Assembly: GCA_029250565.1 (NCBI GenBank)
Contig: JAQXFA010000115.1
Location: forward strand, 1-5,992
DNA length: 5,992 nucleotides
Source of the DNA: Candidatus Thalassarchaeaceae archaeon
GTDB taxonomy: Archaea; Thermoplasmatota; Poseidoniia; Poseidoniales; Thalassarchaeaceae
Direction: 5' to 3'
A model generated the notes under the pieces. The model had not been told where the DNA came from and searched no databases. It saw only the letters and a program-made list of their open reading frames with translations. Below, piece after piece: positions 1 to 5,081 of the stretch. Both the position numbers and the translations under genes were made by a program. Numbering within the stretch: the stretch's first letter is position 1; each line of letters begins with the position of its first letter.

Positions 1-499
1 CATTCTGAATTGTCCCTCTTATTGATGATATATCAGTCCCTCTTTCTTGAGCAACTGCAACATACATTGCGAATAATATAGATGCAGGGGCATTTATTGT
101 CATTGAGGTAGAAACAGATGCCATATCGATTTTGTCAAATAATAATCTCATGTCATGAATGCTGTCAATAGCAACTCCAACTTTACCAACTTCCCCCAAA
201 GACATTTCATCATCAGAATCTAAACCTAATTGAGTTGGTAGATCAAATGCTACAGAAAGACCAGATTGTCCCTTTTCTAGAAGAGAGATAAATCTTTGAT
301 TTGTTTCTTTCGCAGAACTAAAACCGGCGTATTGGCGCATAGTCCACGTTTTTTCTCTATACATTGATTTGTGTATTCCTCTAGTATACGGTGGGCTACC
401 AGGTTCACCAGCGTTCTCACCAACACCAAATTCTTGGTCAGGAACATCAGGAATGGGTATGCCTGCACGCGTCCTGAACACTTTATCTTCATCCGCCAT
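1..499 (-). CDS. mcmA: Methylmalonyl-CoA mutase large (catalytic) subunit, N-terminal part; runs off the left edge
   Basis: This is the first 166 residues of the catalytic subunit of adenosylcobalamin-dependent methylmalonyl-CoA mutase, which interconverts methylmalonyl-CoA and succinyl-CoA in the cytoplasm. Seen in the sequence: PPYTRGIHKSMY (36-47), WTMRQYAGF (52-60), SVAFDLPTQLGLDSD (82-96), GKVGVAIDS (105-113), STSMTINAPA (130-139) and GTIQN (162-166). These appear in the order and spacing of the N-terminal TIM barrel that binds the acyl-CoA. By motif context Tyr47 corresponds to the conserved active-site tyrosine (Tyr89 of the Propionibacterium enzyme). The ATG at 499 is the only good start: an in-frame TAG lies at 512-514, and GAGGG sits about 7 nt upstream. 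The rest of the barrel is outside the window. Whether the B12-binding domain is fused or a separate subunit cannot be seen. It lies 53 nt downstream of the FKBP gene on the same strand. Isobutyryl-CoA mutase-type paralogues share these motifs, so the exact acyl substrate is inferred. Confidence 0.93.
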   Translation of the reverse strand, partial: MADEDKVFRTRAGIPIPDVPDQEFGVGENAGEPGSPPYTRGIHKSMYREKTWTMRQYAGFSSAKETNQRFISLLEKGQSGLSVAFDLPTQLGLDSDDEMSLGEVGKVGVAIDSIHDMRLLFDKIDMASVSTSMTINAPASILFAMYVAVAQERGTDISSIRGTIQN

Positions 500-552
500 A
501 GGCCGCCCTCGCTATCTCGCAGGGGTTGGTAAGGGTCATTATTTTTGGTTAA
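500..552 (-). promoter_or_regulatory. Spacer upstream of the mutase gene with RBS and possible weak TATA element
   Basis: The 53-nt spacer between the FKBP stop and the mutase ATG has two distinct halves. Near the FKBP stop there is an A-rich stretch on the minus strand (AAAAATAAT, 538-546) that could act as a TATA element with a start about 25 nt further on. Next to the mutase ATG there is a GC-rich stretch containing GAGGG, a plausible ribosome binding site. An internal promoter is possible, but read-through from the upstream genes is equally consistent. Confidence 0.3.
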
Positions 553-1035
553 TCAGTGGTGATGGCCGCCTTCACCGTGAACGTGGCCATGTTCCAATTC
601 TTCTTCAGAGGCATCTCTAACATCAACTACCTCTACTTCAAACTTTAATGCACGGCCTGCTAGGGGGTGGTTAAAGTCACACTTGATTGTCGTATCAGTA
701 ATTCCTACAATACGGAATGGACCCATGGCGGACATCAAAGTCATGCCTAATTCCATTTCTAAATCCTCGGGAAATTCTGTTGCTGGTATGTCCATCACTG
801 CTTCATCTGTTTGCTCACCATATGCATCTTCTGCCATAAGAGTAAACTCTCTTTTCTCGCCAACTTCAGCCCCCATCATTTCTCTTTCAAATCCAGGTAT
901 CATATTTGGTGGTGTTGCGCCAACTAAGTATCCTAAAGGCTCCCTATCATGACTTGAATCAAATTCCTCACCATCTTCAGGGAAAGTCCCTCGATAGTGT
1001 ACCATTGCCACTTTATCCTTATCTATTGTTGTCAT
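553..1035 (-). CDS. slyD: SlyD-like FKBP-type peptidyl-prolyl cis-trans isomerase with His-rich tail
   Basis: A 160-residue cytoplasmic prolyl isomerase and chaperone of the SlyD-like FKBP group, which speeds proline isomerisation in folding proteins. Residues 1-70 hold the first part of the FKBP fold, including YRGTF (14-18), GEEFDSS (22-28) and PGFEREMMGAEVGEK (47-61). The DAYGE motif (70-74) marks entry into the inserted chaperone (IF) domain, about residues 74-119. The fold closes with NHPLAGRALKFEVEVV (122-137). The tail EEELEHGHVHGEGGHHH (144-160) closely resembles the metal-binding end of bacterial SlyD, with His149, 151, 153 and 158-160. No signal peptide is seen. The stop of the preceding gene (TGA, 1036-1038) directly abuts this ATG, so the two are very likely translationally coupled; a weak GTGAG lies upstream. 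The short nickel-type tail is seen; actual metal binding is inferred from SlyD. Confidence 0.94.
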   Translation of the reverse strand: MTTIDKDKVAMVHYRGTFPEDGEEFDSSHDREPLGYLVGATPPNMIPGFEREMMGAEVGEKREFTLMAEDAYGEQTDEAVMDIPATEFPEDLEMELGMTLMSAMGPFRIVGITDTTIKCDFNHPLAGRALKFEVEVVDVRDASEEELEHGHVHGEGGHHH

Positions 1036-1941
1036 TCATCTCACTTTCCTATATCCTTTCAGGACTTTGATAATTCTTTCCGCAGTCATATCAGAGATAA
1101 TTTCATCCTCCAATTTTTGTTCTACGAATTCTATTGCTGCATCGATGCCTTGGCGCTCACCTTTAGCCCAAGTTGAACCCAGAAGATTTGCTCTATGCTC
1201 TTCATCAACATTTTCTTCTTCCATTATCTCTCTAACATCAACCTTGAACTCCATGTACTTACGGCGGTTCAATTTAACAATCCTTTTTGAGGGGGCTGCT
1301 GACGCTCTAGTCTTACGTTTTTTAGCAATCATTTTGCTACGTTTTTCAAATGCTTTTTCGCTTGCCGATTTTTTTTCAACCAAGACACTTCTGGCTGCTT
1401 CTGCCGCTTTGGAAATTGGTTCTTTTGTATTACTTGCATCGCCTTCAATTTTCATTCCCGAATCAAAAGCTAATGCCTTGCTTTCTGCGATTAATTCACT
1501 TACTCTTGCTTCATCAGAGTCATCATTTCCATCAGTTTCTTTTTCTTGTTGTTTTTGACGCAACCCAATGCCTCTGACTTTTCCAACAGCAGCGGCTGGG
1601 CCTTCTGGAGTAGTTGTTTCAGCAACTTCAATTTCTGTTGCAATGGATTCTTCACCTATTGATTCAACAGTGGGGGATTCTTCAATAATTTCATCTTCAG
1701 TAGTGAGTTCTTGTTCTTCAACGACTGGTTTATCAGAAGTTTTGGGATTGAAGGATTGGGGTATCGCGGGTTTTGGAGCAGAGTCCTTTATTGCCGAAGG
1801 CAACGGATCTAAAGTTGCCGGGGAACGTCGTGCTGGCGCGGGTTTTTGGTGGTCCCTAGGTTTTTGGAAACTAGGTCTTTTTTTCTTTGCGGCAGCATCT
1901 TTTGCGAACGGATTGAATGGCTTCTGCTTCTTCTTTACCAA
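1036..1941 (-). CDS. Unrecognised charged low-complexity protein with a helical C-terminal domain (TTG start)
   Basis: I do not recognise this 301-residue protein. It has four visible parts. Residues 1-40 are strongly basic and rich in Lys and Pro (MVKKKQKPFNPF at the start). Residues 73-110 are acidic, with many Glu and Thr. Residues 180-230 are again basic, with KKRKTR near 207-212 and RIVKLNRRKYM at 220-230. Residues 227-301 look like a compact helical domain containing VDVREIMEEENVDEEHR and TAERIIKVLKGYRKVR. No membrane segment, signal peptide or Cys/His metal site is visible. The first ~220 residues are probably disordered. The start is TTG at 1941, chosen because GGGGTG lies 7 nt upstream and no in-frame ATG occurs before codon 204. 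An in-frame TAG lies 27 nt upstream of the TTG. It sits between kae1 and the FKBP gene, the latter starting directly after its stop. The basic/acidic architecture could suit nucleic-acid or ribosome binding, but that is only a guess. Confidence 0.8.
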   Translation of the reverse strand: MVKKKQKPFNPFAKDAAAKKKRPSFQKPRDHQKPAPARRSPATLDPLPSAIKDSAPKPAIPQSFNPKTSDKPVVEEQELTTEDEIIEESPTVESIGEESIATEIEVAETTTPEGPAAAVGKVRGIGLRQKQQEKETDGNDDSDEARVSELIAESKALAFDSGMKIEGDASNTKEPISKAAEAARSVLVEKKSASEKAFEKRSKMIAKKRKTRASAAPSKRIVKLNRRKYMEFKVDVREIMEEENVDEEHRANLLGSTWAKGERQGIDAAIEFVEQKLEDEIISDMTAERIIKVLKGYRKVR

Positions 1942-1948
1942 CCAGTCA

Positions 1949-1954
1949 CACCCC
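1949..1954 (-). promoter_or_regulatory. Ribosome binding site supporting the TTG start at 1941
   Basis: GGGGTG on the minus strand ends 7 nt before TTG at 1941 and partly matches the archaeal GGAGGTGA consensus. It is the main reason to accept a TTG start for the charged protein, since no in-frame ATG or GTG exists between the upstream TAG (1969-1971) and the start of the conserved-looking basic N-terminus. Confidence 0.5.
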
Positions 1955-1960
1955 TTCTGT

Positions 1961-1980
1961 GGTGCGGCCTACTGCCGACC
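1961..1980 (-). other. GC-rich hairpin in the kae1 to charged-protein spacer
   Basis: On the minus strand GGTCGGC (1980-1974) pairs with GCCG, a one-base bulge, then ACC (1968-1961), giving 7 base pairs around a 5-nt loop. It lies in an 83-nt spacer, just upstream of the GGGGTG ribosome binding site. No T-tract follows, so it is not an obvious terminator. It could modulate translation of the downstream gene or be incidental in a locally GC-rich patch. Confidence 0.35.
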
Positions 1981-2024
1981 CCTCATAACTCTTACAGTAT
2001 TGAGCGGTATGTATTCAGTTTCAA

Positions 2025-3035
2025 CTAAGCCCATGAAATAGGTGTTTCATCAGTTCTTAGAGCCTGATTAACTGCTGAAGATTCATATGAAATACCGCCA
2101 TCATTTATGACTTGAAGACGACCTAATGTGGCAATCATTGATCCATTGTCAACACAGAATTGAGGTGCTGGTGCATCGGACTCAGCACCTCTTTCTATAG
2201 CCATAATTTCACCCATTTGTTTAATTCTCTTATTGCAAGCAACACCGCCACCCAACAATAATTCAGTTTTTCCTGTATGGGCCATAGCTCTCTCTGCAAC
2301 TTCAATACAAGCTGCAAACGCATGCTCTTGTAAACTCCAACAAACAGCTCCTAATTCTGCTCCTCTTTCTACTAATCGTGATGCAGCCGTAAGTAGGCCC
2401 GAAAATGCCAAATCCATCCCATGTACGGCATAAGGTAATGAATAGTCATCAAGATTTGCGTCCATATTTTCTTCCCTCCAAGAAGTTGCTAATTTCTCAA
2501 TTTTAGGGCCCCCTGGGAATGGTAAATCTTGGCCTCTAGCAAACTTATCTAACATGTTTCCAATACCAATATCTAGGGTTTCTCCAAGTACTCGATATCG
2601 ATCACCCATTCGAGCAATAACTTGGGTATTTCCTCCTGAAACATATAGCAAAACAGGGTCATCCATTTGACATTGTTCACGACCGATTTCAATATGAGCC
2701 ACGCAATGATTTACTCCAACTAAAGGAACCCCCCATTTACTGGCCAGTGCTCTTGCAACACTTGCCCCAACTCTGAGACATGGCCCAAGTCCAGGCCCTT
2801 GGCTAAAGGCAATTGCAGATACCGAATCGGGAGTGATTCCTGATTGTAATAGTTGTTTTACTAATGAAGATGCTTTTTCAGCATGGTGATCTGCGGCTTC
2901 TCGTGGATGAATCCCACCTTCATCTGGCCTGTAAAATGCTGAAAATGATGCCGCAGGGCAACCTTTCGCATCAACACTTCCAATTGACAAGGTATGAGCA
3001 GTGGACTCTATTCCAACTGTTATACCACCAACCAT
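2025..3035 (-). CDS. kae1: KEOPS subunit Kae1, tRNA N6-threonylcarbamoyladenosine transferase
   Basis: Kae1 transfers the threonylcarbamoyl group to A37 of ANN-decoding tRNAs as the catalytic subunit of the KEOPS complex in the cytoplasm. Seen in the 336-residue product: TVGIESTAHT (6-15), GGIHPREAADHHA (40-52), SQGPGLGPCLRVG (78-90), the metal-binding HCVAH (His110, His114), LYVSGGNTQV (130-139) with Tyr131, the LDIGIGNMLDKFAR stretch (154-167), and CVDNGSMIA (294-302) with the metal ligand Asp296. All key ASKHA-fold residues are present. The length matches stand-alone archaeal Kae1; no Bud32 kinase domain is fused at the C-terminus, unlike the fusions known in some archaea. The ATG at 3035 is preferred over an in-frame TTG at 3047, which directly follows a TGA (3048-3050) and would add only four unusual residues. 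It reads divergently from hutI and heads a same-strand gene run. Confidence 0.97.
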   Translation of the reverse strand: MVGGITVGIESTAHTLSIGSVDAKGCPAASFSAFYRPDEGGIHPREAADHHAEKASSLVKQLLQSGITPDSVSAIAFSQGPGLGPCLRVGASVARALASKWGVPLVGVNHCVAHIEIGREQCQMDDPVLLYVSGGNTQVIARMGDRYRVLGETLDIGIGNMLDKFARGQDLPFPGGPKIEKLATSWREENMDANLDDYSLPYAVHGMDLAFSGLLTAASRLVERGAELGAVCWSLQEHAFAACIEVAERAMAHTGKTELLLGGGVACNKRIKQMGEIMAIERGAESDAPAPQFCVDNGSMIATLGRLQVINDGGISYESSAVNQALRTDETPISWA

Positions 3036-3099
3036 ACATCTCAACAATCATTGCGAGTAGGCCACATCATTTCAAGCCTGTAGTGTGTCCGCAGTGTCA
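3036..3099. promoter_or_regulatory. Divergent kae1/hutI spacer with an 11-bp-spaced direct repeat
   Basis: Only 64 bp separate the two divergent starts, so both promoters must lie here or inside the opposite gene. No clear TATA box is visible on either strand and neither start has a good ribosome binding site, which would suit leaderless or very short-leader transcripts. AGTGT occurs twice on the plus strand (3082-3086 and 3093-3097), exactly 11 bp apart and ending two bases before the hutI ATG. It could be a binding site on one helix face, or chance. Confidence 0.4.
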
Positions 3100-4407
3100 A
3101 TGCGGCGCTTGTTGCTCAATCTCGGACCCGTTGCACACCTGTCTCCTAATGGGTTCCAAGGACCCTTAGTTGGAACCGAAATGTATGATGAGGAGTTACT
3201 TATTCACCCTGCAGGATTGGCTATTTTATCCAATGATAATAAGATAGAGAAAATTGGTTTTTCCGAAGAATTACAACTTGAATACTTCCATCAAATGAAG
3301 TTAGATTCAAGCGTGCCAACCATGATTGAAAACGGCGATATTGAGGTATGGGATTTAGCTGGTAAAGCCGTAATACCTGGCTTAGTAGATGGCCACTCAC
3401 ATCTAGTTTGGACAGGTGATCGCTCCAATGAAGTTGCATTACGTGAACAGGGTTATACTTACCAACAAATATCTGAAATGGGTGGTGGAATAAACAAAAC
3501 AGTTGGTGAGACTAGAAAAGCCACACTCCAAGAATTATTATTATCAGCAAGAGAGAGGGTGGAAAGCGCAGAGAATTCCGGCACTACTTTCTTGGAAACT
3601 AAGAGTGGTTATGGTTTAACAACACAAGATGAATTGAAATTACTTGTAGCGTCTAATCAAGTGGGGCATGATTTTCAGATAGAAACAACATCAACTTGGT
3701 TGGGTGCACATTCAGTACCCAAGGAATTGACACAATCTCAATATGTTGAAGAAATATTGTCCGAACAGTTGCCAGAAGTCATTGAACAGGGTATTGCAAC
3801 CTATGCTGATGTATTCTGTGAAAACGGTTGGTTTACAATTGAGGAAACAGAAGATATCTGTAAAGAAGCTAAATCTCAAGGGTTAGAAATAAGATTACAC
3901 GTTGATGAATTTTCAGATTGCGGGGGGGCACAACTTGCTGCAGAATTAGGTGCATTAACTGCAGATCATGCAGGATGGAGTACAGACGATGCAAGAGATG
4001 CGTGCCATAAGGCTGGGGTAATCCAGGGCTTTCTTCCAGCAACACCCTATGTATTGGGCCTTGACCACTGGCCTCCTTTCCAACAATGCTTAGATAATGA
4101 GTGGGCATGGTCCTTAGCTACTGATTTCAATCCTAATTGCCCAAGTCTTTCGTTACCATTCATCTCAAGCATAGCCATTGAACAATCAGGTATCCCATCA
4201 TTAGCAACCTTAGTAGCGTCATCGAGAAATAGCGCATGCTCATTACTTGAAGGGAGGGATAGTAAGTTAGGTACAATCAGCGAGGGTGGCCCTGCATCTC
4301 TAAACATACTTGGAGATGATAATATCGATGGTTGGTATAGATCTGATTCTGCTCAACAATTTATTGGGACTTTGTCCAATGGCGGGTGGGTCGGCCCTAA
4401 TCTTTGA
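3100..4407 (+). CDS. hutI: Imidazolonepropionase (histidine degradation)
   Basis: HutI hydrolyses 4-imidazolone-5-propionate to N-formimino-L-glutamate, the third step of histidine catabolism, in the cytoplasm. The 435-residue product is an amidohydrolase-superfamily barrel, slightly longer than the usual 400-420. Seen in order: VIPGLVDGHSHLVWTGDR (92-108) with metal ligands His99 and His101, GGGI (128-131), KSGYGL (168-173), WLGAHSVP (200-207), LHVDEF (266-271) with ligand His267 and catalytic Glu270, ADHAGW (288-293) with His290, and TDFNPN (341-346) with ligand Asp342. All catalytic positions are intact. ATG at 3100 is chosen because MRRLLLNLGPV is the first strand typical of the family; a GTG at 3085 would add five residues without a ribosome binding site. 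No other hut gene is in the window, so the rest of the pathway must lie elsewhere. It is followed by a T-rich tract. Confidence 0.96.
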   Translation: MRRLLLNLGPVAHLSPNGFQGPLVGTEMYDEELLIHPAGLAILSNDNKIEKIGFSEELQLEYFHQMKLDSSVPTMIENGDIEVWDLAGKAVIPGLVDGHSHLVWTGDRSNEVALREQGYTYQQISEMGGGINKTVGETRKATLQELLLSARERVESAENSGTTFLETKSGYGLTTQDELKLLVASNQVGHDFQIETTSTWLGAHSVPKELTQSQYVEEILSEQLPEVIEQGIATYADVFCENGWFTIEETEDICKEAKSQGLEIRLHVDEFSDCGGAQLAAELGALTADHAGWSTDDARDACHKAGVIQGFLPATPYVLGLDHWPPFQQCLDNEWAWSLATDFNPNCPSLSLPFISSIAIEQSGIPSLATLVASSRNSACSLLEGRDSKLGTISEGGPASLNILGDDNIDGWYRSDSAQQFIGTLSNGGWVGPNL

Positions 4408-4410
4408 TTA

Positions 4411-4477
4411 TTTGTTACAAGTATTTCTGTATTTACTTATTATGTATTTTCAATACTTTTGTATTACAATTTTTTTT
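4411..4477 (+). terminator. T-rich terminator after hutI
   Basis: Directly after the hutI stop the plus strand becomes strongly T-rich, with repeated T3-T4 clusters and an uninterrupted T8 at 4470-4477. A small 5-bp hairpin, GTATT-ttc-AATAC (4444-4456), lies within it and is followed by TTTT. T-tracts of this kind act as intrinsic terminators in archaea, with or without a hairpin. Confidence 0.6.
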
Positions 4478-4501
4478 GATGAACTAACTTTCAAAAAACT
4501 A

Positions 4502-4518
4502 TCAACAAACATTGTTGA
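4502..4518. repeat. 17-bp palindrome, 7-bp arms with a 3-bp centre
   Basis: TCAACAA-ACA-TTGTTGA is a perfect inverted repeat around ACA. It lies outside any gene, 94 bp after the hutI stop and 22 bp before the four-stem element. As DNA it looks like a dimeric regulator's operator; as RNA it would be a tight hairpin that could back up the T-tract terminator. Nothing in the sequence decides between these. Confidence 0.45.
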
Positions 4519-4539
4519 AATACCGCACCCCTGATGGGC

Positions 4540-4634
4540 TGATAATTCACATTATCCGTCATAGGATAGTTATGCTCTATTTGGCTATTTTTGATGACTG
4601 TAGAGCAGTACCACGTTTAAGTGGTTAATTATCA
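4540..4634. ncRNA. Candidate structured RNA: four stems forming a closed four-way junction
   Basis: Four inverted repeats nest with almost no unpaired bases between them. The closing stem is 8 perfect pairs, TGATAATT (4540-4547) with AATTATCA (4627-4634). Inside it lie, in order, ATTATCC/GGATAGT (4551-4557 with 4564-4570, 7 pairs including one G-T, 6-nt loop), TGCTCTA/TAGAGCA (4573-4579 with 4601-4607, 7 perfect pairs, 21-nt loop) and ACCAC/GTGGT (4610-4614 with 4621-4625, 5 pairs, 6-nt loop). The joins are 3, 2, 2 and 1 nt. The outline is a cloverleaf but not a tRNA: the first arm is too long, the middle loop is 21 nt, and there is no TTCRA loop. The strand is unknown; plus would place it 154 nt upstream of the DUF5679-type gene, as a leader element or independent small RNA. 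Chance pairing in AT-rich DNA is possible. Confidence 0.4.
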
Positions 4635-4728
4635 ATGGTAAATTGAAAGAATTAGGTATTTGCCCTTCAGAGCCTAGGGGGGGAAGGTGACAATTTATCA
4701 TTTTGTATTACTCGAGAATTCTTTGAAC

Positions 4729-4736
4729 AAAATATG
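4729..4736 (+). promoter_or_regulatory. Possible TATA box for the DUF5679-type gene and tRNA-Val
   Basis: AAAATATG lies 52 nt upstream of the ATG at 4789. Initiation about 25 nt downstream would give a leader of roughly 30 nt containing GGAG (4773-4776). It is the best TATA-like element in the 4635-4788 spacer, but the match is loose and AT-rich words are common here. Confidence 0.25.
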
Positions 4737-4788
4737 TTCGTCGCGCGGAGGATTCATATTTGCGTCGCCATTGGAGAGTTCAGTTGCA

Positions 4789-4941
4789 ATGGCGGAATAC
4801 GAAGGCTTCTGTTTGAAGTGTAAGACATATGGTCCTGTTCGTGATGGAAAACTCATCAAAATGAGTAATGGGCGAACGAGGGTTGCTGGTCACTGTTCAG
4901 TGGATGGTTGTACTGGCAAAATATCCAAGATTATCGGATGA
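4789..4941 (+). CDS. Small zinc-ribbon-like protein, DUF5679 type
   Basis: A 50-residue protein with two cysteine pairs, Cys8-x2-Cys11 and Cys36-x4-Cys41, flanking a central basic strand with KMSNGRTRVAG (24-34). The order CxxC, NGR, G-x-C, C, then a short IGK-like end resembles DUF5679, a small family of predicted zinc-binding proteins of unknown function. Zinc binding is inferred from the four cysteines. ATG at 4789 is chosen because family members start a few residues before the first CxxC; GGAG (4773-4776) lies 12 nt upstream, a rather long spacing. An in-frame GTG at 4687 would add 34 residues that look non-coding and contain no recognisable motif. The stop is 21 nt before tRNA-Val on the same strand, so both could share a transcript. 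Confidence 0.82.
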   Translation: MAEYEGFCLKCKTYGPVRDGKLIKMSNGRTRVAGHCSVDGCTGKISKIIG

Positions 4942-4962
4942 ACTATCTGCAATCAAAATACC

Positions 4963-5035
4963 GGGCTCGTGGTCTAGGGGCTATGACGTCGCCTTGACAT
5001 GGCGAAGATCGGCGGTTCAATTCCGCCCGGGCCCA
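4963..5035 (+). tRNA. tRNA-Val (anticodon GAC)
   Basis: A complete 73-nt cloverleaf. The acceptor GGGCTCG pairs with CGGGCCC (one G-T), with discriminator A at 5035. The D arm is GTC/GAC with a 10-nt loop containing GGGG. The anticodon arm is TCGCC-TTGACAT-GGCGA with anticodon GAC at 4996-4998, reading GUC and GUU valine codons. The variable loop is 5 nt and the T arm is GGCGG-TTCAATT-CCGCC. No intron is present and the CCA end is not encoded (TAA follows), as is usual in many archaea. It may be cotranscribed with the small gene 21 nt upstream. Confidence 0.97.
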
Positions 5036-5036
5036 T

Positions 5037-5064
5037 AAAAATCTACAATACCGATAATTTCGGT
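5037..5064 (-). terminator. Hairpin plus T5, probable alaX terminator
   Basis: ACCGA (5050-5054) pairs with TCGGT (5060-5064) around a 5-nt loop. On the minus strand, downstream of the alaX stop, the hairpin is followed within 10 nt by TTTTT (5041-5037), just before the tRNA-Val gene on the opposite strand. On the plus strand only TTT follows, so it fits alaX termination better than tRNA termination. Confidence 0.45.
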
Positions 5065-5081
5065 TTGGGTGAAAATATGAA

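Noticed and set aside
277..492. 71-residue minus-strand frame
   Set aside because: It overlaps the methylmalonyl-CoA mutase frame on the same strand, whose motifs are unmistakable.
1568..2041. 157-residue open frame on the plus strand
   Set aside because: It is the opposite-strand shadow of the charged protein gene: Ser/Val-rich from reversed acidic codons, with no motif.
3924..3930. Possible frameshift at a G7 run inside hutI
   Set aside because: The frame reads DCGGAQLAAELGA across the run, as expected for the family, so the coding sequence is intact.
4310..4534. 74-residue hydrophobic plus-strand frame that looks like a membrane peptide
   Set aside because: It starts inside hutI and its hydrophobic residues come from the T-rich terminator; no ribosome binding site.
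4540..4634. A conventional or intron-containing tRNA
   Set aside because: The first arm has a 7-bp stem, the middle arm has a 21-nt loop with a 7-bp stem, the third loop lacks TTCRA, and an extra base separates it from the closing stem.
4531..4634. C/D box guide RNA or hammerhead ribozyme suggested by CTGATG at 4531 and TGATGA at 4592
   Set aside because: No CTGA D box follows TGATGA at a suitable distance, and the hammerhead CUGANGA and GAAA core words are not arranged around stems.
4687..4788. N-terminal extension of the DUF5679-type protein from a GTG at 4687, giving 84 residues
   Set aside because: The added 34 residues show no motif, the GTG sits inside its own SD-like word, and family members begin just before the first CxxC, which fits ATG 4789.
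4760..4816. 18-codon leader peptide from TTG at 4760 behind a GGAGG at 4747-4751
   Set aside because: The spacing is good, but the peptide has no recognisable attenuation codon pattern and there is no other support.
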